Source: Actinomycetes bacterium
Lineage (GTDB): Bacteria; Actinomycetota; Acidimicrobiia; Acidimicrobiales; Palsa-688
DNA length: 5,350 nt
Direction of reading: 5' to 3'
Assembly (NCBI GenBank): GCA_021808425.1
Contig: JAKBBS010000228.1
Location: 1 to 5,350 of the forward strand
Shown: positions 1 through 5,294 of the stretch, one piece after another
Numbering within the stretch: the stretch's first letter is position 1
Layout of the letters: each line of letters opens with the position of its first letter
Notes under the pieces: generated by a model
Databases searched by the model: none
Seen by the model: the letters and a program-made list of their open reading frames with translations, nothing else
Told to the model about the DNA's origin: nothing
Program-made: the position numbers and the translations under genes

Positions 1-165
1 CATCCAGAACTCAGGAATGGTCGAGGCCATCTGGTAGCCGAGGATCAGGCGGCGGCACTTCCAGCGGCCTCTCCGGTACGACCGCCAGGCCACTACCGAC
101 GTCGAGGTACCGCCCTGCTCGGCCGACGCGACGGGCCCGGCCGGGGCGTGTACAACGCAAATTGA
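1..165 (-). other. Possible edge-truncated coding fragment
   Basis: One minus-strand frame stays open from the window edge to a TAG at 166-168. Its codons end in G or C in nearly nine cases out of ten, which is coding-like for a GC-rich genome. Its last visible residues at the left edge read ILGYQMASTIPEFWM. I do not recognise the protein. There is no convincing start: the first in-frame ATG/GTG/TTG is a GTG at 91-93, well inside the open stretch. A different frame has a GGAGA (169-173) eight bases before a TTG at 158-160, but it encodes only 49 codons with weaker codon bias. The stretch may be the 5' part of a gene divergent from the antitoxin, a gene remnant, or chance. Confidence is low. 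Confidence 0.2.
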
Positions 166-192
166 CTATCTCCATTGTAGGGAGCGTAATTT
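150..192 (+). promoter_or_regulatory. Control region and ribosome site of the AbrB/PIN-like pair
   Basis: AGGGAG at 179-184 is a good Shine-Dalgarno sequence, eight bases before the GTG at 193, and supports that start. A TTGACT at 162-167 resembles a -35 box, but no good -10 lies at the right distance upstream of the ribosome site. Two imperfect inverted repeats overlap here: TACAA (151-155) with TTGTA (175-179), and CGCAAATT (156-163) with AATTTGTG (188-195, seven of eight matching). AbrB-type antitoxins usually repress their own operon through such symmetrical sites, so this is the likely operator. That role is inference. Confidence 0.4.
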
Positions 193-425
193 GTGAGGCA
201 GACGGGTGAAGCCAAAGTGAGCGAGCGTGGGCAGATGGCTCTGCCTGCCCAAACCCGGCATCGTTGGGGGCTCGATCAAGGAGGGGTGATCAGCTGGATC
301 GACATGGGAGACACGGTCCTTCTGGTACCAGGGGGCTGCAGGAGCTGCGCGACGAAGTCTTGGCCCACGCCGACTGGGAAGCGGCGCGCTCCGGGTTCGG
401 AGATCCGGACCTTGCGAACCAGTAA
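193..425 (+). pseudogene. AbrB/MazE-type antitoxin, frameshifted
   Basis: The N-terminal part is a swapped-hairpin AbrB/MazE/SpoVT DNA-binding domain: residues 8-46 run from KVSERGQMALPA through RHRWGL to DMGDTVLLVPGG. After the five-G run at 331-335 this frame becomes unlike the family and continues to a stop at 453. The next frame, from the same point to TAA at 423-425, reads LQELRDEVLAHADWEAARSG then FGDPDLANQ, a typical acidic, helical C-terminus for this antitoxin type. One extra G in the run would join both parts into a 77-residue protein of normal size. In AbrB-type antitoxins the N-terminus dimerises and binds the operator while the tail contacts the toxin. The broken form might therefore still bind DNA but not neutralise. 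The toxin candidate starts 11 bases after the restored stop. A sequencing error or translational slippage at the G run is also possible. Confidence 0.72.
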
Positions 426-436
426 AACTGGGAGCT

Positions 437-1027
437 GTGACAGTCCTCGTTGACGATCACACCGTCTCGGGATTGATCCGCTCGGAAGTCGATTGGCCCC
501 CGGGCCGTGTGTACACGACAGGTCTCTGGTACCTGCGGTTGTGCCAAGCGGTCGTCCGGAGTGCGGGAGGTGCGTTGTCAATGCCTCTGCTCTCGCTTCC
601 GCCGTCTCATCGCGAGATCGCTTTGAGGGCAGTGCTCGAACTGCCTGAACGAATCGAGCTGCTCAGCTGGCGGGAAGTGGCACCCATGATGGCAAGCCAA
701 CTCGATGGCCCTGGACACGGACTGAACCTTCTGTCTCGGGAAGCGCTCGCGGTCGCCACCCTGCTCGAGGCGAAGGTGATAATGGCAGTCGGAAACGAAA
801 ATCACCTACTCCGCACTGCGCTCGAAGGCGTCGGTCTGACCCGACAGCTTCACCCGACAGCTTCACCCGGCCGCTTTGGCCCAGGGATCACCGACCATTC
901 CTTCAACGCAACTACCGGGCGATCGCCGAACTCGGAACCGGATCGGGCCGACTCCGTCTTCCAGGTCACCTACCTGAAGAGAGCCGAGGGGAGGTTGTCG
1001 ATCCATTCGAGCACGGCACGCTCGTAG
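437..1027 (+). CDS. PIN-like toxin candidate of an AbrB-associated TA pair
   Basis: This GTG-started, 196-residue ORF opens with TVLVDDH, the beta-strand plus acidic pair seen at the start of PIN-like domains. It continues with VYTTGLWYLRLC (about residues 26-37), LPERIELLS and a late LNLLSREALAVATLLEAKVI segment followed by GNENHLL. This resembles the helix, strand and acidic end of PIN/VapC folds, although the usual late aspartates are not obvious. Small proteins of this kind follow AbrB antitoxin genes in many actinobacteria, so a toxin role is likely but unproven. GGGAG at 430-434 is only two bases from the GTG, so translational coupling to the antitoxin is plausible. The conserved part ends near position 840. 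Beyond it a 13-bp tandem duplication shifts the frame and extends the protein into an unrelated tail that overlaps the convergent PadR gene by 58 bp. Confidence 0.6.
   Translation: MTVLVDDHTVSGLIRSEVDWPPGRVYTTGLWYLRLCQAVVRSAGGALSMPLLSLPPSHREIALRAVLELPERIELLSWREVAPMMASQLDGPGHGLNLLSREALAVATLLEAKVIMAVGNENHLLRTALEGVGLTRQLHPTASPGRFGPGITDHSFNATTGRSPNSEPDRADSVFQVTYLKRAEGRLSIHSSTARS
839..868. repeat. 13-bp tandem duplication in the toxin 3' end
   Basis: ACCCGACAGCTTC occurs at 839-851 and again at 852-864, followed by ACCC, giving about 2.3 copies. Since 13 is not a multiple of three, the second copy changes the reading frame. With one copy removed the toxin ORF would end at a TGA that lies at 975-977 in the present numbering, instead of at 1027. 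This looks like replication slippage. Confidence 0.85.
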
Positions 1028-1494
1028 TGGATGCCGAACGAGAGCACGGCGTCCAAGTGGGGGTCGCTCGGGTTGCCGGTCGACTCGTAGTTGGCGAGGC
1101 GCTTCGCGTGCACTTCGCGGTGTGTGACGACCACGGTCTTTAGCAGTCTCGGGTCGAGCCAGCGACCGAAAGAAACGGTCAGCAGGAGAGGAAAACGGAT
1201 GTGCTCCGAGGACGGCGGTGCCGACACCCAGGCCAGGAAGGCGTCGTGGCCAGCCTGGGTGAGTCGGTAGGGGCGGGCTGATCTGGGACCGGACCCGGCG
1301 GCTTCGATTAAGCCCCGCTCGGCGAGGGCACCCAGCTCCCGGTAGACCTGACTTCGGGTGATGGACCAGAAGTCGCCGATCAGCTCCTCGGCCAGCTTGG
1401 CCAATCCGTAGCCGGTCTGCTCGCCGTCCTCGAGGAAACCGAGCAGGGAGCCGGCGGTGGCGTTGACCTCACCTTCAGGCACTTGACATTCCAT
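970..1494 (-). CDS. PadR-family transcriptional regulator
   Basis: This 174-residue protein has an N-terminal PadR winged helix. Residues 17-90 contain LLGFL, TGYGLAKLAEEL, FWSITRSQVYRELGALAERG and the wing with RPYRLTQAGHDAFLAWV, matching the family pattern of GY-L, Q-Y-L-LE-GL and Y-LT-G. The rest (about 95-174) is the helical C-terminal dimerisation part (HREVHAKRLANYE and following), as in two-domain PadR/AphA-like regulators. Such proteins usually repress a divergent or adjacent gene and themselves, with ligand relief. The gene is divergent from a small membrane protein gene and has a palindrome in the gap. No Shine-Dalgarno precedes the ATG, but a promoter-like pair places transcription start within a few bases of it, so the mRNA may be leaderless. 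A GTG at codon 5 is an alternative start. The ligand is unknown. Confidence 0.88.
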   Translation of the reverse strand: MECQVPEGEVNATAGSLLGFLEDGEQTGYGLAKLAEELIGDFWSITRSQVYRELGALAERGLIEAAGSGPRSARPYRLTQAGHDAFLAWVSAPPSSEHIRFPLLLTVSFGRWLDPRLLKTVVVTHREVHAKRLANYESTGNPSDPHLDAVLSFGIHYERAVLEWIDNLPSALFR

Positions 1495-1510
1495 AGTGGA
1501 CTGTTAGACT
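1483..1510 (+). promoter_or_regulatory. Sigma-70-type promoter for the membrane protein gene
   Basis: TTGACA at 1483-1488 is a perfect -35 box, followed after 16 bases by TAGACT at 1505-1510, a four-of-six -10 box. Transcription would start near 1517, leaving a short leader with AGGAG at 1535-1539, six bases before the ATG at 1546. The -35 lies inside the first codons of the divergent regulator gene. Confidence 0.5.
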
Positions 1511-1522
1511 AATCACAGTCCA
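1497..1522. promoter_or_regulatory. Palindromic operator candidate for the PadR regulator
   Basis: TGGACTGT (1497-1504) and ACAGTCCA (1515-1522) form a perfect 8-bp inverted repeat with a 10-base spacer. The spacer region also holds the small palindrome TTAGACTAA (1504-1512). The site covers the plus-strand -10 and also the minus-strand box TCTAAC (1503-1508), which is paired at 17 bases with GTGACA (1526-1531). A regulator bound here would block both divergent genes. PadR proteins bind such dyads in their own promoters. That this PadR binds this site is inferred. Confidence 0.6.
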
Positions 1523-1545
1523 TTGTGTCACGTTAGGAGCGCCCG

Positions 1546-1983
1546 ATGTGGAATGCTTTGCTAGTTCTGCACATACTCAGCGGGATTGCCGGCCTCGTTC
1601 TCGGCCCGTTGGCTATGACCGCCCCAAAATGCCGGGGCCGACACACCACCTACGGCCTCGCCTACCAGGGCGCCGCCTTCGGGCTGTGCGCCAGCGCCCT
1701 CGGCATGGTGGCATTCAAGCCATCCCTGTGGTGGCTCGGACTCATCGCAATAGGAACCGAAATGGCGGCCGCTTCGGGCTGGCTGTTTGAGCGGCGCCGC
1801 TCCGCCGGCTGGCTGCCTTGGCACGTTTCGCTCATGTGCGGGTCCTACGTGTCGTTCATCACCGCTTTCCTCGTCGTCAACACGAACGGAGATCCAGCGG
1901 CTTGGATCGCCCCAACAGTCGTCGCCACCCCGTTGATCGCCGTCACCGCCCGTCGAGTCGGCCGCGGCGCAGCGAGGACGTGA
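1546..1983 (+). CDS. Small multi-pass membrane protein, DUF2306-like
   Basis: The 145-residue protein has about four to five membrane segments: residues 3-24 (LLVLHILSGIAGLVLGPLAM), 40-58, 62-79 (WWLGLIAIGTEMAAASGW), 96-113 (SYVSFITAFLVVN) and 118-136. It resembles small predicted membrane proteins of the DUF2306 type, in particular the early LHI-G---L--GP-A---PK-RGRHT motif and the WH---M-GSY-------LVVN motif. The function of that group is not known. AGGAG at 1535-1539 sets the ATG start. The gene is divergent from the PadR gene and shares its palindromic control region, so it is the probable regulatory target. PadR targets are often membrane or transport proteins, but nothing here shows a substrate. 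Confidence 0.8.
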   Translation: MWNALLVLHILSGIAGLVLGPLAMTAPKCRGRHTTYGLAYQGAAFGLCASALGMVAFKPSLWWLGLIAIGTEMAAASGWLFERRRSAGWLPWHVSLMCGSYVSFITAFLVVNTNGDPAAWIAPTVVATPLIAVTARRVGRGAART

Positions 1984-2033
1984 CAAAACGACTCACCAAT
2001 CGATCGCGAGGAGACTAGGCCTCTACTCCGAGG

Positions 2034-2084
2034 AAACGATTGATACTTTATACAGCCATAGCGAGCATAAGGTATCAATCGTTT
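2034..2084. repeat. Long AT-rich inverted repeat between convergent genes
   Basis: The arms 2034-2051 (AAACGATTGATACTTTAT) and 2067-2084 (ATAAGGTATCAATCGTTT) pair over 18 bp with a single G-U wobble. The outer 13 bp are perfect, and a 15-base loop separates the arms. The element lies between the ends of the membrane protein gene and the cyclodeaminase-family gene, so a two-way terminator is the simplest reading. However, the arms are AT-rich, and only a short TTTATTT-like stretch follows on the plus strand, with none on the minus strand. A protein-binding site or a small inserted element are alternatives. The rest of 1984-2133 contains no gene. Confidence 0.7.
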
Positions 2085-2121
2085 ATTTGCTTGCGATTAG
2101 ACAAACGCTCTGGGCTCCCTA

Positions 2122-2139
2122 ATGGTTACATGGTTACAT
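2122..2139. repeat. 8-bp tandem repeat across a stop codon
   Basis: ATGGTTAC is repeated directly at 2122-2129 and 2130-2137, then AT follows. The second copy contains the TAA stop (2134-2136) of the minus-strand cyclodeaminase-family gene and the first lies just after it. This may be a small slippage duplication without consequence for the protein. Confidence 0.6.
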
Positions 2140-3072
2140 TGTCACCGAGACGCCGATGCCCATGTCTCGTGCTCGACTTATGACAAGACTCGCCGCGGCC
2201 AGATCTTCTACAGCATGGCCCGTCGACTTGAAGATGGCGATCTCCCCATCGCCAACTCGGCCTTCTTCTCGACCGGCGAGCACCGTTCCTATCTCGACGA
2301 GCGACGTGGGATCTCGTCCCTGCAGTTCTATCGCACCGGCCGGCGGAGGAAGCGTGGCGCTGCGGCTCTCAACGAATACCCGACCCTTGTCCAGCAAGTC
2401 CGGGGGTAGCTCCGCTCCTGAGCCAACGGAGCTGACGAACATCCCGGGAATTATCCACTCGCTCTCGACAACCGCCTCGCCTGCATCGGTGCAGCAGCAG
2501 ACCGTATCGGTGCCATACACCGCTTCTCGAATCGAGCCGGTCGCCCTAGCGTTCGGATACAGCTCCGCAAGAGCGGCAGCCTTCGACGCATGTCGAGAAA
2601 CCACCCGAATGTCTGACGGAGCAAGCAAATGTGAGAACGCCGTCAAGTGGGCTTTCGCCTGAACGCCGGCACCGATGACGGCGAGCGACTGAACCCGGCC
2701 GTCAGTGAGGGCCCGGGCCGCAAGGGCACTGGTCATCGCCGTTCGGATAGCGGTGATGTAGGTACCGTCCATCAACGCCACAGGAGCCCCTGTCTCCTCG
2801 TCGAATACAGCGATCAGCGCCTGGTGAGTTGGTAATCCAATCAGCGGGTTGGCCGGATAGACACTAACCACCTTGGCGCCGAGACCCAAACCAGGAACAT
2901 AGCCAGGCATAGCGGCGAGTAAACCTTCATGGCTGTGTGCCGCTATGCGAGCGGGCACCGACACCGTCCCGTTCGCCAGGGAAATAAGGGCCTCGGAGAG
3001 CGTTTCGGCCAGCTCTCCGAGAGGCAGTGCCTGGCGCACTGCCGTCTCATCCATCACCAATAGTTCGGACAT
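2134..3072 (-). CDS. Ornithine cyclodeaminase/mu-crystallin family protein
   Basis: This 312-residue protein has the full length of the family, which covers ornithine cyclodeaminase, alanine dehydrogenase and imine/ketimine reductases. Visible features are AMPGYVPGLGLGAKVVSVYP with the substrate lysine at K67, the LMDGTYITAIRTAMTSALAA block (D102, R110), the Rossmann NAD(P) motif GAGVQA at 134-139, VVSRHASKA after the second strand, and FKSTGHAVEDLAAA near the C-terminus. The segment that holds the catalytic aspartate in ornithine cyclodeaminase (VG-D-PGK--EL) here reads VGSGAEL (216-222) and is about three residues shorter. True cyclodeaminase activity is therefore doubtful and another imino or amino acid reaction is likelier. 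I chose the ATG at 3072 because MSELLVMDETAV matches family N-termini. An ATG at 3090 adds six residues. Neither has a clear ribosome site. Confidence 0.88.
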   Translation of the reverse strand: MSELLVMDETAVRQALPLGELAETLSEALISLANGTVSVPARIAAHSHEGLLAAMPGYVPGLGLGAKVVSVYPANPLIGLPTHQALIAVFDEETGAPVALMDGTYITAIRTAMTSALAARALTDGRVQSLAVIGAGVQAKAHLTAFSHLLAPSDIRVVSRHASKAAALAELYPNARATGSIREAVYGTDTVCCCTDAGEAVVESEWIIPGMFVSSVGSGAELPPDLLDKGRVFVESRSATLPPPAGAIELQGRDPTSLVEIGTVLAGREEGRVGDGEIAIFKSTGHAVEDLAAASLVISRARDMGIGVSVTM

Positions 3073-3155
3073 TGCAAAATCGTCGCACATCTAAACGGGG
3101 ACCGCCTCTGACTGATATTCCACACAGCTCCACCCTCGCTCTGTAGGTTGTGGCA

Positions 3156-3758
3156 ATGCGACCTGGCCGCCTCGAGGCATTCAGCGATGGTGTCATCGCT
3201 ATCCTCATCACGATCATGGTTCTCGACCTCCGAGCTCCCCAGGGGACCAGCCTTCACGCCCTCCGTCCCTTGCTTCCGGTGTGGCTGACCTATGTGCTCA
3301 GCTTCACCTACCTGGGGATCTACTGGAACAACCACCACCATATGCTGCAACTCACCGAAAAGGTCACCGGACGCGTCTTGTGGGCGAACCTGCACCTGCT
3401 GTTCTGGCTTTCCCTCGTTCCGTTCGCAACGGGATGGATGGGAGAGAACGGATTCGCGACCCTCCCGACAGCCGCCTACGGCATCGTCCTCCTGCTTGCA
3501 GCGATCGCGTACTACATCCTCCAAACTCAGATAATCGCAGCACAAGGCCCGCGATCCCGCTTGCGTGCTGCTGTCGGCCGAGACTGGAAAGGCAAGGCGT
3601 CCCCTTGCATCTACCTGGTAGCAATCGCCGTGTCACTGGGCGACCGGTGGGTGGCTCTCACACTCTATGTTGTCGTGGCTCTCATCTGGCTGGTACCCGA
3701 CCGACGCCTAGAGCGAGCCGTCGAGACTCACTCGGCAGCAGAAACAGACTCATCCTGA
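3156..3758 (+). CDS. TMEM175-like potassium channel (DUF1211)
   Basis: This 200-residue membrane protein begins with RLEAFSDGVIAILITIMVLD, the hallmark R---FSDG signature of the first helix in the TMEM175/DUF1211 family. R5 and F9-S10-D11-G12 are visible. A second family motif, YLGIYWNNHHH (Y56 to H62), follows in helix 2. About six membrane segments can be seen, the usual number for a single-repeat prokaryotic member that forms tetramers. Family members conduct potassium through a pore lined by hydrophobic residues of helix 1, without the classic GYG filter. The ATG at 3156 lies eight bases after a weak TAGG. A GTG at 3150 would add two residues. The gene is divergent from the cyclodeaminase-family gene across a short gap with no clear promoter. 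Its 3' end overlaps the convergent DinB-like gene by 31 bp. Confidence 0.88.
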   Translation: MRPGRLEAFSDGVIAILITIMVLDLRAPQGTSLHALRPLLPVWLTYVLSFTYLGIYWNNHHHMLQLTEKVTGRVLWANLHLLFWLSLVPFATGWMGENGFATLPTAAYGIVLLLAAIAYYILQTQIIAAQGPRSRLRAAVGRDWKGKASPCIYLVAIAVSLGDRWVALTLYVVVALIWLVPDRRLERAVETHSAAETDSS

Positions 3759-4186
3759 GGAGACGAGCGGTCATGCCCGTTCCGGCCCTCGGGCGACGTC
3801 GAGCGTGAGGCGAGTCTCGACGCTTCGCCCTGTGCCACGCCGTTGACGTACTGCCTGATTTGTGAACCGTGCTCGACTGTGTGCCCGAGCGCGCCGGTGA
3901 TGATGAGGGTGCGGTTGGCCGCCGTACCTATGGGTAGAAGGCAATGGCGCCGCCCTCGCTCTTCTGTCCTTCTCCTCAGCACATCTACTACCCGCTGACG
4001 GCAGTAGTCGATGTAGCCGACGATTTCTGAGCGTGTCCAGGCTCTCGGTAGCGTCGTCAACAACCAGTGCGGCGTCCCCGCAAACGGCAACGGCGAATCC
4101 CACGAAGCGAACCCTCCCGTGAGGTCGAAGTCGAGGCACTCCACGGCGTGCCACGCCACACTCCACGGAGTTGAACGCCACTGCAC
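3728..4186 (-). CDS. DinB-like protein lacking its N-terminal helix
   Basis: The 152-residue ORF contains a recognisable DinB-type four-helix-bundle core: PWSVAWHAVECLDFDLTG (residues 7-24), then WTRSEIVGYIDYCRQRV and GALGHTVEHGSQIRQYV (98-114). H13, H102 and H106 match the three metal-binding histidines of the family. The first helix, roughly 30-40 residues, is missing. The frame can only be extended to a TAG at 4229-4231, with no ATG, GTG or TTG before the GTG used here. The residues after N115 are a polar, probably disordered tail overlapping the channel gene end. The stretch at residues 78-92 fits the family poorly, while the neighbouring frame reads APLPSTHRYGGQP there. This may be a 5'-truncated or decaying gene, possibly co-transcribed with the BKACE gene 55 bp upstream. 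DinB-fold proteins include metal-dependent thiol transferases. No specific role can be given. Confidence 0.6.
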   Translation of the reverse strand: MQWRSTPWSVAWHAVECLDFDLTGGFASWDSPLPFAGTPHWLLTTLPRAWTRSEIVGYIDYCRQRVVDVLRRRTEERGRRHCLLPIGTAANRTLIITGALGHTVEHGSQIRQYVNGVAQGEASRLASRSTSPEGRNGHDRSSPQDESVSAAE

Positions 4187-4241
4187 GAGCGCGTGATGCT
4201 CCGATGAGTTGACACGGATTGAGTCCAGCTAGGGACGTCGC

Positions 4242-5294
4242 CTAGGCGTGGAACGTGAAGCCGACCTGTCCTGGCTTGCGGGACGGAGCGAACCCTGCCT
4301 TGGCAACTGCTTCTTCGGCCGAGCCGTAATAGTCGCCCAGCTTGTAGATGTCCCTGGCCTCCTTGCCTGTCGCAACGCAGCGACCGAGCTCACCGGCGAT
4401 CCGCGCTAGCTGCTCGACCTGGCGAACAGTGGTGAACTTCTCGCCCTTTTTACCCCAGATCGTGTCCTCGTTGCCGCAGCGGGTGTGCAGCCCAAGTGCG
4501 ATGGCGATCGTGTTGATCGGGAGCACGCTACGCATCATCGTCTCGAGCGTGAGCGAAGCCCCGTCCGGAGTGCGACGGATGAACTCCATCATGTTGTACG
4601 GCGACGGTCCGTCGAAGCCGCCCGCTATAGCGACCCAGGTCACGTTGAGCGGGCCCGTGTACACGCCGCGGCGCATCAGCCGCTCGACTGTCTCGAGCTG
4701 TGCGATCGTGGCTAGTTGGAAGTGAGGTTGTATCCCGTTGGCCACAAGTCGCTTCAAGTGCTCCGCCACCCAGGCGGGACCTGCCGGCACGACCATCTCC
4801 CTGTAGGCTTCGTACACCTCGGGACGTTCAAACGACGTTCCGCGCATGTCGTCGTCGGTCATGAACTCGACGATGTTCATCTGGCTTGTGTTGATGGCGA
4901 TCGTCACCTGGTCAGGTCGCGGTTCCAGCTCGGCCAACATGTGGCGGGTGTCGTCGCTCAGCCATTTCGCCGATTCTCCCTCGCCTTCTGGGGCGAAAGA
5001 GATCGAACCGCCGACCTGGAGGACCATGTCCGGGACGGCGTGGCGGAGCCGGCCCAAGAGCTCATTGAACATCGACAGGCGCTTCGACCCATGGCCGTCG
5101 AGTTCGCGGACGTGAATGTGTAGCACCGTAGCGCCGGCGTTATAGCAATCGACCGCCGCCTGAACATGGTCGTCCATGGTCAACGCAATGTCTTCAGGGA
5201 AGTCAGCGGGCTCCCACTCGGGAGCGTACGGTGCGGCTGTGATTACCAGCTTCTCCTGGTTCTCGGGGAAAAGCGAATCGTCTAGGAAATGCAT
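4242..5294 (-). CDS. BKACE-family beta-keto acid cleavage enzyme (DUF849)
   Basis: This 350-residue protein belongs to the beta-keto acid cleavage enzyme family, typified by 3-keto-5-aminohexanoate cleavage enzyme of lysine fermentation. That enzyme reacts a beta-keto acid with acetyl-CoA to give acetoacetate and a CoA ester, using a zinc ion in a TIM barrel. Visible features are KLVITAAPYAPEW (15-27), the zinc motif HIHVRE (H59 and H61), LQVGGSI (92-98), and GLHTRCGNEDTIWG (268-281) with E276 as the likely third metal ligand and R272/D277 nearby. The usual family form of the last motif is HVRVGLEDN. The CGNED form, with KGEKFTTVRQVEQ and VATGKEARDIYKLGDYY after it, marks a distinct subgroup. 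GGAGA (5301-5305, read on the minus strand) lies six bases before the ATG. The substrate is unknown, and no kamA-like or kdd-like lysine genes are nearby. Confidence 0.9.
   Translation of the reverse strand: MHFLDDSLFPENQEKLVITAAPYAPEWEPADFPEDIALTMDDHVQAAVDCYNAGATVLHIHVRELDGHGSKRLSMFNELLGRLRHAVPDMVLQVGGSISFAPEGEGESAKWLSDDTRHMLAELEPRPDQVTIAINTSQMNIVEFMTDDDMRGTSFERPEVYEAYREMVVPAGPAWVAEHLKRLVANGIQPHFQLATIAQLETVERLMRRGVYTGPLNVTWVAIAGGFDGPSPYNMMEFIRRTPDGASLTLETMMRSVLPINTIAIALGLHTRCGNEDTIWGKKGEKFTTVRQVEQLARIAGELGRCVATGKEARDIYKLGDYYGSAEEAVAKAGFAPSRKPGQVGFTFHA

Noticed and set aside
1561..1986. Minus-strand open frame of 141 codons opposite the membrane protein gene
   Set aside because: It is glycine-, arginine- and acid-rich without domain features. 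The plus strand has a good ribosome site, membrane segments and a promoter.
2156..2662. Long plus-strand open frame of 168 codons opposite the cyclodeaminase-family gene
   Set aside because: It lies antisense to a gene with clear family motifs, its product is rich in Ser/Pro/Ala/Thr without recognisable domains, and it has no convincing ribosome site.
3091..3155. Divergent promoters between the cyclodeaminase-family and channel genes
   Set aside because: No -35/-10 pair with acceptable match and spacing was found on either strand, although some promoter must lie here.
3281..3808. Plus-strand open frame of 175 codons overlapping the TMEM175-like gene
   Set aside because: Its product is Arg/Pro/His-rich low-complexity sequence typical of an out-of-frame reading, while the overlapping frame has clear channel motifs.
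4229..4245. CTAGG/CCTAG inverted repeat at the end of the BKACE gene, considered as a terminator
   Set aside because: The stem is only 5 bp, it includes the stop codon, and no U-tract follows.
4348..5123. Overlapping plus-strand open frames opposite the BKACE gene
   Set aside because: These are antisense shadows of a full-length conserved enzyme with a strong ribosome site.
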